A stretch of 64,000 bases of DNA. Source: Anodontia alba. Taxonomy: Eukaryota > Mollusca > Bivalvia > Lucinida > Lucinidae. The stretch is from the NCBI GenBank assembly GCA_964016985.1, contig OZ024823.1, forward strand, positions 109,294,476-109,358,475, written 5' to 3'. This document shows, one piece after another, positions 55,270 through 64,000 of this stretch. Both the position numbers and the translations under genes were made by a program. A model generated the notes under the pieces. The model was given only the letters and a program-made list of their open reading frames with translations. It did no database searches and was not told where the DNA came from. Positions within the stretch are counted from its first letter, which is position 1, and every line of letters begins with the position of its first letter.

Positions 55270-56841
55270 ACGGAACCCCGGAGGGGAGATTTCATTTCCA
55301 ATATTTAGCAGAAAAGAAATCAAAACAGAAAAGTAGAATGGAAATGAAACCAAAATTTATGTCATTTAAACGACATGATATATCGTTTAAACGACATCTT
55401 TATCTTTCTATTTCAAAACAAAATAGAATGAAAATTGAAACAAAAAATATGTCGTTTAAACGGTATATTTATTTTTCCATTCTGAAAAATTAAAATGGAA
55501 ATTAAAACAAAAACAAGAGGCCTATGGGCCACGTCTCGCTCACCTGAGTGAAATAGCCACTGCTGATATGCAATTGTTATACAACATTTTTTTTTCAATC
55601 CTGTCACTGCAAGTAATAAAAGGATCATCATTTGAGTGGGGACCTGAAGGCTTTCTGTGTTATTAAGCCTTATGTGAACTTGAGGGGGCAGGGACTACCC
55701 CCTGGCGACCATTGGTCGGTGTCATGAATGCATCTTACCATCATGAACAACAATATATATGGTTTAGGGGTGGTGATCTGAACGGTTCCTGAGATATTAA
55801 GCCTTATATGAACTGAAGGGGTCGGGCATACCCGCAGGGGACCACAGGTTAGTGTCATTGAATGTGTCTTATCATAAGGAACAACAATATATATGGTTTA
55901 GGGGGTGGGGTTCGGAACAGTTCCTGAGCTATTAAGACATATATGAACTGAAGGGGTCGGGCATACCCTAAGGGGACCATAGGTCCGTGTGATTGAATAT
56001 GACTTATTATTAGGAACAACAAGATATATGGTTTAGGGCTGGAGTTTTGAATGGTTCCTGAGATATTAAGCTTTATATGAACTGGAGGGGTGGAGATACC
56101 ACCTGGGAATTCATGGCTAGTGTTATTGGGTGCATCTTATCATAAGGAACAAGAATATATACGGTTTAGGGGTGTGAATCTTAACAGTTTCTGATATATT
56201 CAGCTTTCATGAACTGGAGGGAGTGGGGCATTGCCCCCGGTGGACCCCGGTTTATGTCATTGGATGGGTCTTATCATAAGGAACAACAATATATATGGTT
56301 TAAGGGTGGGAATCTGAACTGTTTCTGAGATATTTGGCCTTTAATGAACTGGAGGGGTGGGGCATATCCCCAGGGTACCATAAGTCTATGTCAGTGGATG
56401 CATCTTATCATAAGGAACAACAATATATTGCTTAGGGGAGGGAAATTCTGAACCGTTTCTGAGATTTAAGGCCTTTTATGAAGTGAAGGGGTGGGGCATG
56501 CCCATAGGGGACCCCAGATCAGTTTCACTGGATGCATCTTATCATAAGGAACAAGAATATATATGGTTTATGGCTGGGGATCTGAATGGTTTCTGGGACA
56601 TTAGGCCTTTTATGAAATGAAGCATAGCTCAGGTGAGCTAAAATACGATATATTATGTCGTTTAAACGACATATTTTGTTAAAACTTTCACTCTGCTTTT
56701 TCAGAATGGAAAGATGTCGTTTAAACGATATATCATATCGTTTAAACGACATAATTTTTGTTTTCATTTCCATTCTAATTTTATTGTTTTGATTTCTTTT
56801 CTGCTAAATATTGGAAAAAAATTTCCCCTCCGGGGTTCCGT
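55270..56841. mobile_element. Foldback element with long TIRs
   Basis: ACGGAACCCCGGAGGGGAGA at the left is the complement, with few changes, of the right end. Long subterminal inverted repeats follow (TTTCCAATATTTAGCAGAAA, GAAATCAAAACA). Several TGTCGTTTAAACGACATA palindromes occur on both sides (55360-55470, 56655-56755). No transposase. It is interrupted by 55512-56644. Confidence 0.7.
55512..56644 (+). mobile_element. Central-array element with 134-bp units
   Basis: ACAAGAGGCCTATGGGCCAC then TCGCTCACCTGAGTGAAAT at the left, and AGCTCAGGTGAGCTAAAA at the right. Between them are seven units with a period of 133-135 bp, marked by ATAAGGAACAACAATATATA, GGTTTAGGGGTGGG and GAACTGAAGGGGTC. Same architecture as 35596-36677, but the unit sequence is different. 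It is nested within the foldback element. Confidence 0.72.
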
Positions 56842-57145
56842 ACGGTTATTTATAGCTGCGTTATACTTGTCGCTGTGATGCCAGAGTGCTGTGTAAAGAG
56901 GATTATCTGTAAAACCTGGACTGGAACATTGGCCAACATTGCAGACCCACATCAGACGCCGCAGACCGCGGCGTCTGCGGCGTCTGATCAGGGTCTGCAA
57001 GGTTTGTTTAAATTACGGGAAGTAAAGGATTAAAGGAAACAGTTTTACGTCCCCGTTCAGGACCACTTTCCCAGCCCACATTCAGAGACAGTCGACCCAC
57101 CAGTACTTTCAGTGCTTTGATTGCTTTTGTAAAAGTGTTAATATA

Positions 57146-57374
57146 ATGGCAAACAGTACAGACCCTTGTTGGACGCTCCCCTCTGTCGCAGCACATTGTT
57201 ATTAAGACCGATGTGAATCCCTTGTCAAACAATCTTACCTAATTCCTTGTGTCGTCGTGCGAAAAGGTGTCGGACGATCCGCAGGCTGATCTGAGTTTCG
57301 CTAACCGCATAGTCACAGAAGACACACATTTACATGATATTACTAAATAGGAAATTGATGTTTTCTTCCAACAA
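57146..57374. other. Intergenic, no clear feature
   Basis: Short foldback half-site CCGCAGGCTGATCTGAGTTT near 57280. Confidence 0.35.
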
Positions 57375-57529
57375 AAAGTCCAGTAAATAATTTATTTTGT
57401 ATGTTGTTGCTAGAGAAGTGATTAAATGAATAAAACGACGAAGTGACAGGTACAGTAATAGTTTATTTGCATGTGTTTGTCACATGAAAACAAATCCCCA
57501 TGGAATTTGCCGTAGTTCCAGATAAGGCA

Positions 57530-57670
57530 CTTTTTCTGACCGAAGAGTGTTGATATTTTTCTTATTTCTCCACAAAAACAAATGTTGTGGCACTCGTTAG
57601 AAGCACCTCGCTGAGGCTCTTCTAACGAGTACCACAACATATGTTTTCGTGGAGAAAATAAGAAACTTTT
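57530..57670. repeat. GCCTC-class hairpin, CACAAAAACAAATG type
   Basis: ATTTCTCCACAAAAACAAAT, TTGTGGCACTCGTTAGAAGC and a CACCTCGCTGAGG centre with the near-complement. Flanks match the 20.5-kb hairpin, not the 280-bp MITE. Confidence 0.6.
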
Positions 57671-58031
57671 ATGCGGATGAAGCTATGTTTTAAACGTCAA
57701 GCAATCAGCAAACTTATCATTAAGCGTCAGTTCCGTCGCGGAAGAAGATCAATGCAGTTTGCAGAAATAATTTCCTCGCTTCATAAAGGGCGAAGGTTTG
57801 TGGGTTACCCCCCAGCTCTCTTCTCTAAAAGGACGTACTCTGCTTCGCCTGAGAACACATTGTTGCCTGTGATAGTAGACCAGTTTAAGAAGGGTTTCAT
57901 GTTTGGGAAAAAAAACACATTTCTTTCGTGTGCGGTTTCCATTTTTAGGGAGGCGACAACACAATGTGGCGTTTGTTTTGTACATCATTTCTTCTTCTGT
58001 CGGAGCCTGAGGAAGTGTTTTTACATGTTAG
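57671..58031. other. Intergenic with AAGGGACTGG-like fragment
   Basis: A 127-codon plus-strand frame (57671) shows no family motif. TAGTAGACCAGTTTAAGAAG (57872) looks like a decayed MITE part. Confidence 0.35.
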
Positions 58032-58244
58032 TTAACCATTACCATGCTGAATAAATTAAGATCTCTCGCCCACTTCAAATTTTCAAACAATCGGATTGCT
58101 TGATCCAGATTGTTGGTATAAATTCACATACAAAATGGCAAACAGTGAAGATCCAGATCAGTTGGCTTCTAAGAAGCCAACTGATCTGGATCTACACTGT
58201 TTACAAAGGCAGGGTATATCCGGGTCCAGCAGAACCAGGGTTAA
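58032..58244 (+). mobile_element. TTAA-flanked MITE, intact sister (213 bp)
   Basis: TTAACCATTACCATGCTGAA...CCAGCAGAACCAGGGTTAA. It has the empty site corresponding to the LINE insertion: GATTGTTGGTATAAATTCAC here against GGTTGTTGATATAG...ATTCACG in the split copy. Hairpin GATCCAGATCAGTTGGCTTC with complement at 58149-58193. Confidence 0.82.
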
Positions 58245-59195
58245 CCCTAAGTATAAATGCAGCTTCAATCACGGTAGAACCTGTAAAGCTGAAATTACAA
58301 AGCTGGAAGGCGGCACTTGTCAGACAAATTTACTACGCCGGTTAAAATGTATAGAAACATATTACATGTATTTAAAAAGAAATGAAAATGTGGTAAAAGC
58401 TATGCAATTAACAGAATATTAAATCATATATGTCACAAAGGGATGACGGACAGGCATGAATGAGGCGGGTCGTGCACCTTAGCGATAATTACTTATTTAT
58501 ATCGATCTGGTCTCATTCTTGTTGCGGAATGATAAGGCGGTTGGTAAAATCCGCTAGTCTCGTGCCACAAAAAAATTTGCTTGCTTACTAGAAGGATGAT
58601 AATACATGCTCTTGAGATGAAAGCTATTCTAGTAGTAATTAACCTTACCTTGGAGTAGATCAATGCTACAATAAAAATGCTTATTAAAGCTGATTAAAAC
58701 ATTATCGTCGGCTCTTTTAAATTAATTTTCTCTGATTTCATTCGGGATATTTCGAGCAAATAAGTTCTGAGATCAGCTGAGTTGATTGTCACCTGAATAT
58801 TTAAATCGTTACCTTGGCAACATTTATCTTCACTAGACTATAAAGGCATGAATGTTAGTATCAGGCTCCAATTGAAATCACGCTACCTGATTCGTCATTT
58901 CTTCTCATTTCTCTTGACGAAATAAAGTAAAATCAATTGAGAAAGTTTTTTTTTAGTCTGTATGGATGGAACACAGGAAAATGTAATACATGTTCGATAG
59001 TTTCACATGGATTATTAATTTTGTTTAACAGTTAGCACAATGAATTGAAATATTAGCAGACAACTTAAATTATTATTATTTTTCTTTTTTTTTTCTGGAA
59101 AACAGAAATTGTCGGACATATTATTCGAATGAGCCACAACGGGAGAAAATAGCTATATGCCTCCATGTCATAAAAAAAGTACTTGGAACGACATG
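58245..59195. other. Intergenic, no feature seen
   Basis: Short ORFs only; no repeat recognised apart from a TTATTATTATTTTTC tract near 59070. Confidence 0.4.
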
Positions 59196-59199
59196 CCTG

Positions 59200-59330
59200 A
59201 GCAAACAGTGTAGTGTAGACGCGGCGTCTGATCAGGGTCAATCTACACTGTTTACCAGATTTATTAGCAGGACAAATTTCATGCTCAGCTGAGTTGAGTA
59301 TGAAAAAGAAATATAACCTCGAGGCAAAGC
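59200..59330. mobile_element. Fused foldback fragments
   Basis: 59204-59258 is a GATCAG-class element (GCAAACAGTGTAGTGTAGAC / GATCAGGGTCAATCTACACT). 59258-59325 is the right half of the CCTCGAGGTTATA family (CATGCTCAGCTGAGTTGAG, AACCTCGAGG). Confidence 0.55.
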
Positions 59331-59706
59331 ATCCACCCGAAATATTATTAGCGTATATACGGTTATACCGAATATATTTATGCACATTTTTGTCTGTATC
59401 TCATCAAAAAACAAGAAAAAAATCATTCAGCTTCCTATTATGAGAAAGAATCACAATGTCTCGTATTAACGCTAAGTATTAGGGCATGAAGCCCTTACCA
59501 TATTCGGCCTTAATTTGAACTAGTTAATTTTTACTGCATACTTCATATTGATTTGTCTATAGCTGCTGTACAAGGGGCAAACAGAGTAGACCCCAATCAG
59601 AATCTTCTGCTTTTCCGACGATTCGCATGAAAGTCAAGCCTTTATTTATTTATTTATTTTTTTTTGATAAGTACAATTTTGCATGGGACTTTAAGGAAAA
59701 GTAGAC
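59331..59706. other. Intergenic, no feature seen
   Basis: A decayed GCAAACAGAGTAGACCCCAA half-site near 59577 and a (TTTA)n tract at 59641-59660. Confidence 0.35.
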
Positions 59707-59985
59707 ATCACGAAAACACGCCTATACAAATATATTGAAAAATTTACAACCAAAAATAAGCAAAATTTTCAGATGAAAAATTCTGATATTTTTCGTATTT
59801 TTGCTCAAAACATAGATTGTGGGGACTCGTTAGAACCGCCTCAGTGAGGCGGTTCTAACGAGTACCCACAATCTATGTTTTATCGCAAAATAAGAAAAAT
59901 AATGTATACCCCTGTCAACCCAAGTTTTACTATATAAAAGTGGGGTTTAAGGGGGTCAACATTATATAGGCGTGTTTTCGTGATG
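59707..59985 (-). mobile_element. 280-bp MITE, copy 15
   Basis: Core CCGCCTCA-G-TGAGGCGG: the innermost pair is A:T, as in copy 9, instead of G:C. Arms otherwise perfect apart from GGGGACTCG/CGAGTACCC. Confidence 0.8.
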
Positions 59986-60084
59986 GAAGCGTCATTTTTG
60001 GTGTATTAATGCAAATATTAGGTCTCAGTACCATCGTCCCTGTTTAAATCTTTACAATACGTTTCTGCAATGCTGCATCTATCA

Positions 60085-60180
60085 CAAAATAATAATAATA
60101 ATAATGATAAATAAATAAATAATAATGAAAAAAAAAATAAAAATGAAATAAATTAAAATAAAATAAAATAAAGTAAATGA
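60085..60180. repeat. AAT/AAATA-type low-complexity tract
   Basis: Irregular (AAT)n, (AAATA)n and (AAAAT)n. Confidence 0.85.
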
Positions 60181-60540
60181 AAATCTGCAAAGTTCTGAAA
60201 ACCCGCCCAATATTTATTATCTTTCCCAATATTTAGGATAAATGATATGACGTGAGATTTTATATGGAGACCATTCACAAAAACTGTCAGGCCCCATTTT
60301 GTCGAAATATTTTCAAAGGTCGTCTGCTTATATTTTAATTTAGAGCTTTCAAGGTTAAAAACATAAAGACAGAGCAAGAAACTTTTCTGTGTTGGAATAA
60401 ATAACTTAAACGATGGTTTGGTAAAGAGTCGATTAGCGCTTAGCACAAGTGGAGACAATTTGCATGGAATCTCATATCATGTTTTCTGGAATAAAAAAAT
60501 AAGAAAAAGATATCATCGACTTGTCATCTGCTAAATAGCC
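60181..60540. repeat. GCAGACGAC-family foldback, decayed
   Basis: GTCGTCTGCTTATATTTTAA near 60318, TGGAGACAATTTGCATGGAA near 60450. Only parts remain. Confidence 0.4.
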
Positions 60541-60840
60541 TAGACAGTGGAAAAGGTTAAGTAAACATTTTGCGTTTAGGGAGGAAATTCTTTTCTCATT
60601 TCCGGAATATTATCAGACAATAAATTATGAGACCGATTATAAGTGCAAAGGAAAATTTTCCAAAAACATTGTTATAATATCCCAGGGATAGGCACAGCAG
60701 ATGTGAAACGTTAACATTGAAAATATATATAAAATCCCTGAGGTTATCATAATGATACCTCATGGTCAACAATGACAATACCGTGGACTTTCGTTATCTC
60801 AAACATCAAGGGACCAAATCGTTTAATTTGAGATAACAGA

Positions 60841-62746
60841 AGTTTGAGATAAAGGAATTCAAGTAAAAAATACATAAAAAACTAAGCAATACTGTGCTTT
60901 ATTTAGTTCGACTTAGCCAGTAGTTTGAGATAAAGGAATTCAAGTAAAAAATACATAAAAAACTAAGCAATACTGTGCTTTATTTAGTTCGACTTAGCCA
61001 GTAGTTTGAGATAAAGGAATTCAAGTAAAAAATACATAAAAAACTAAGCAATACTGTGCTTTATTTAGTTCGACTTAGCCAGTAGTTTGAGATAAAGGAA
61101 TTCAAGTAAAAAATACATAAAAAACTAAGCAATACTGTGCTTTATTTAGTTCGACTTAGCCAGTAGTTTGAGATAAAGGAATTCAAGTAAAAAATACATA
61201 AAAAACTAAGCAATACTGTGCTTTATTTAGTTCGACTTAGCCAGTAGTTTGAGATAAAGGAATTCAAGTAAAAAATACATAAAAAACTAAGCAATACTGT
61301 GCTTTATTTAGTTCGACTTAGCCAGTAGTTTGAGATAAAGGAATTCAAGTAAAAAATACATAAAAAACTAAGCAATACTGTGCTTTATTTAGTTCGACTT
61401 AGCCAGTAGTTTGAGGTAAAGGAATTCAAGTAAAAAATACATAAAAAACTAAGCAATACTGTGCTTTATTTAGTTCGACTTAGCCAGTAGTTTGAGATAA
61501 AGGAATTCAAGTAAAAAATACATAAAAAACTAAGCAATACTGTGCTTTATTTAGTTCGACTTAGCCAGTAGTTTGAGATAAAGGAATTCAAGTAAAAAAT
61601 ACATAAAAAACTAAGCAATACTGTGCTTTATTTAGTTCGACTTAGCCAGTAGTTTGAGATAAAGGAATTCAAGTAAAAAATACATAAAAAACTAAGCAAT
61701 ACTGTGCTTTATTTAGTTCGACTTAGCCAGTAGTTTGAGATAAAGGAATTCAAGTAAAAAATACATAAAAAACTAAGCAATACTGTGCTTTATTTAGTTC
61801 GACTTAGCCAGTAGTTTGAGATAAAGGAATTCAAGTAAAAAATACATAAAAAACTAAGCAATACTGTGCTTTATTTAGTTCGACTTAGCCAGTAGTTTGA
61901 GATAAAGGAATTCAAGTAAAAAATACATAAAAAACTAAGCAATACTGTGCTTTATTTAGTTCGACTTAGCCAGTAGTTTGAGATAAAGGAATTCAAGTAA
62001 AAAATACATAAAAAACTAAGCAATACTGTGCTTTATTTAGTTCGACTTAGCCAGTAGTTTGAGGTAAAGGAATTCAAGTAAAAAATACATAAAAAACTAA
62101 GCAATACTGTGCTTTATTTAGTTCGACTTAGCCAGTAGTTTGAGATAAAGGAATTCAAGTAAAAATACATAAAAAACTAAGCCATACTGTGCTTTATTTA
62201 GTTCGACTTAGCCAGTAGTTTGAGGTAAAGGAATTCAAGTAAAAAATACATAAAAAACTAAGCAATACTGTGCTTTATTTAGTTCGACTTAGCCAGTAGT
62301 TTGAGATAAAGGAATTCAAGTAAAAAATACATAAAAAACTAAGCAATACTGTGCTTTATTTAGTTCGACTTAGCCAGTAGTTTGAGATAAAGGAATTCAA
62401 GTAAAAAATACATAAAAAACTAAGCAATACTGTGCTTTATTTAGTTCGACTTAGCCAGTAGTTTGAGGTAAAGGAATTCAAGTAAAAAATACATAAAAAA
62501 CTAAGCAATACTGTGCTTTATTTAGTTCGACTTAGCCAGTAGTTTGAGATAAAGGAATTCAAGTAAAAAATACATAAAAAACTAAGCAATACTGTGCTTT
62601 ATTTAGTTCGACTTAGCCAGTAGTTTGAGATAAAGGAATTCAAGTAAAAAATACATAAAAAACTAAGCAATACTGTGCTTTATTTAGTTCGACTTAGCCA
62701 GTAGTTTGAGATAAAGGAATTCAAGTAAAAAATACATAAAAAACTA
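60841..62746. repeat. 81-bp tandem array, 23 full units
   Basis: Unit AGTTTGAGATAAAGGAATTC ... ACTTAGCCAGT, exact period 81. There are 23 complete units plus half of a 24th. Units are nearly identical. Visible variants: GAGG for GAGA in units 8, 16, 18 and 21, and one unit (17th) with a one-base deletion and GCCATA for GCAATA. The unit starts with the TIR-like TTTGAGATAA. Confidence 0.95.
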
Positions 62747-62800
62747 AGCATTGCTTAGTTTTTTATGTATTTTTTACTTGAATTCCTTTATCAACTAAAT
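62710..62800. repeat. Inverted unit closing the array
   Basis: After AAAAACTAAGCA (62747) the sequence turns back as TTGCTTAGTTTTTTATGTAT then ACTTGAATTCCTTTATC, a perfect complement of the preceding half unit, followed by CAACTAAATAAAGC. This forms a hairpin with arms of about 40 bp. Confidence 0.85.
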
Positions 62801-62923
62801 AAAGCTTAGTGTGCTTTATTTAGTTCGACTTAGCCAGTAGTTTGAGATAGCAGTGTTTGATTTATCGAGAGTCAAATGTAAATGTTGACTACATGCTTGA
62901 GGATTACAATTCATTGGTACAGC

Positions 62924-63159
62924 ATGGGTTGCTCTGTTAGTTCCTTTGATGAATCCGCTTTTGCCAAGAGAAAGAACAAGGTTGGAACAGGGTCTACGAA
63001 ACTGACAAATCTAAGCATGGCTAAAACGGAAGAGGAGAACGGCAATGCCAAGTTCGACCCCCGACTGCCCCTCACTGTCAGACAGAGGTTTAACATAATG
63101 AAATCGTGGAAGGGAATAGCGCGAAATATTCAGGAAACGGGAGTACTAATGTTTTTGAG
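62924..63159 (+). CDS. Globin, first coding exon (partial gene)
   Basis: Start chosen at 62924: the protein begins MGCSVSSFDES, with Gly2 and Cys3 suitable for myristoylation and palmitoylation, so the globin may be membrane-attached. After a charged 50-residue extension, LPLTVRQRFNIMKSWKGIAR and NIQETGVLMFLR are globin helices A and B with the invariant W at A12. The donor TTGAG|gtaaat splits the Arg codon at the second base, 17 residues after the W. That is the conserved B12.2 phase-2 globin intron, spaced as in myoglobin. Later exons, with the distal and proximal histidines, lie beyond the window. The in-frame ATG at 62882 would remove the MGC start and is less likely. N-acylated globins are known in invertebrates. 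Confidence 0.82.
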
Positions 63160-63189
63160 GTAAATATTTGAGCCTCGATGTATCTTTTT

Positions 63190-63365
63190 ACATGTGCGCT
63201 AAACGAAGACAACTCAGCCTGCGCATCCGTGCAGTCTGATTAGAGTTTTCTTTGTCCGCATGAAATAAAATTTGATTCCTTAGCTATCCAAAATGCGTCC
63301 AGTGAAGATTCTGATCAGCCTGCGCGTTTGCACATTCGCTGAATCTTCGATTAGAGCACATGTCC
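63190..63365. repeat. GCGCAGTCTGATCAG-type foldback in globin intron 1
   Basis: CTCAGCCTGCGCATCCGTGC with GTCTGATTAGAGTTTTC, and a second half GATCAGCCTGCGCGTTTGC. Confidence 0.5.
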
Positions 63366-63386
63366 CAAAATATGATTTTGGTTTCC

Positions 63387-63650
63387 ATCACGAAAACATG
63401 CCTGTATAATTCTGACCCCCTTAAACCCCACTTTTATACAGTAAAACTGGGGTTTACAGAGGTATACAGTTTTTCTTATTTCTGCTCAAAAACGGCCGAG
63501 GCGGTTCTAAAGAGCTAAAGAGTACCCACAATCTATGTTTTGAGCAGAAACATGAAAAACAACAGATTTTTTTTTTTTTTTTAATCTGAAAATTTTCAGT
63601 TTTTAGAGGTGACATTTTCTATGTATTTGAATATGCGTGTTTTAGTATTG
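63387..63650 (+). mobile_element. 280-bp MITE, copy 16, left arm deleted
   Basis: The left flank ATTTCTGCTCAAAAAC jumps directly to the centre GGCCGAGGCGGTTCTA. Right arm retained with a small AGAGCTAA insertion. Confidence 0.75.
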
Positions 63651-63719
63651 ATAAGGGACTTATCGTACGCTTTGAGACAAATGTATAGAGCGAAGTCCAA
63701 GATCAGTCTTCACTTCTCC

Positions 63720-63790
63720 TCTAAACGGAGAGCAAATTCCCTGATGGCGGTGTGTAAACGGAGAGCAAATTCCCTGATGGGGGTGTGCAG
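63720..63790. repeat. 33-bp tandem duplication
   Basis: AAACGGAGAGCAAATTCCCT + GATGGCGGTGTGT occurs twice in direct succession, the second with one change. Confidence 0.85.
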
Positions 63791-64000
63791 ATGCGATGGC
63801 TGATCTGGACTTTCCGTTTCAGTCACATGCTCGGAAGACATACTTTCACATAACATGTTTAGAACATGAGCTTTATCAAACATTTATCCTCTCTTATTGT
63901 AGGTGGAAAAAAGCAATACTCAAAACAGCCATGCCATGTCATGCCATTCCGTGAGTGTATATATATATGTATGTTTGTATCTGTGCTTGTCTGTACGTAC
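63791..64000. other. Window end, globin intron 1
   Basis: No second globin exon is visible; ATATATATATATGTATGT repeat near 63960. Confidence 0.4.

Larger units (their letters stand above)
55150..57145. repeat. 450-bp dispersed repeat, split copy
   Basis: Homologue of 10660-11130. Left part 55150-55269 (TTGTTTACAATCGAGCCG); right part 56842-57145 (TATAGCTGCGTTATACTTGT, GAGGATTATCTGTAAAACC). The hairpin at 56944-57000 contains GACGCCGCAGACCGCGGCGT and a repeated GCGGCGTCTG. Confidence 0.6.
60779..62880. mobile_element. Tigger-like MITE with expanded interior
   Basis: Ends TACCGTGGACTTTCGTTATC and, complementary, GATTTATCGAGAGTCAAATGTA. These are diverged pogo/Tigger-type termini with TA at both sides. 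Almost the whole interior is an 81-bp tandem array. Without the array the element would be about 200 bp, like 42625-42806. Confidence 0.7.

Noticed and set aside
57671..58054. 127-codon ORF
   Set aside because: No motif or splice context, and it overlaps MITE-like sequence.
60841..62746. 81-bp array as a coding repeat
   Set aside because: Although 81 is a multiple of three, every frame contains stops (for example TAA in GATAAAGG and ACTAAGC).

Overview
The window is eukaryotic and most likely from a bivalve mollusc. It is AT-rich, has spliced genes with long introns, carries tRNA-derived SINEs, LINEs, a mariner and a Penelope-like remnant, and is crowded with short foldback (MITE-like) repeats. 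The bivalve assignment rests on my recognition of repeat styles (central-array elements with a GCTCACCTGAG motif, and GATCAG-type foldbacks). It is an inference, not a species identification.

Only two host genes can be supported, both on the + strand. The first is a complete eight-exon gene (21752-42925) for a secreted HHIP-like protein with a glucose/sorbosone-dehydrogenase-type beta-propeller. All seven introns have GT/AG ends, the phases agree, and the spliced frame gives 449 codons plus a stop, followed by AATAAA. Its introns are packed with foldback elements, several within a few dozen bases of splice sites. The second is the first coding exon (62924-63159) of a globin with an N-terminal MGC acylation motif. 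It ends at the classical globin B12.2 intron position; the rest lies outside the window.

Layout: 1-240 is a foldback fragment. 679-7345 is a 213-bp TTAA-flanked MITE split by a full-length LINE (769-7209, minus strand, both ORFs open, 13-bp target-site duplication). 7.3-11.7 kb holds degenerate foldback repeats and Tigger-type MITEs. 11.7-15.0 kb has a 0.4-kb direct repeat flanking a long LTR with a tRNA-Leu-like primer site. 16.1-18.1 kb is a degenerate minisatellite. 21.7-43 kb is the HHIP-like gene. 43-46.8 kb is foldback repeats. 46.8-48.1 kb is a mariner with one internal stop. 49.6-50 kb is a Penelope-like remnant. 51.2-55.0 kb is a decayed CR1-like LINE. 55.1-57.1 kb is a three-level nest of repeats. 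60.8-62.9 kb is a Tigger-type MITE whose interior has become an array of 23 full 81-bp units. The globin exon starts about 45 bp after it.

The most unusual property is the density of long, near-perfect palindromes at the centres of many otherwise unrelated MITE families. Arms differ between copies yet match within a copy, including compensatory changes. A related hairpin core occurs in more than one family, and several copies have lost exactly one arm up to the palindrome centre. One copy is a chimera in which half of one family's palindrome meets half of another's. This suggests that hairpin or cruciform processing drives turnover of these elements.
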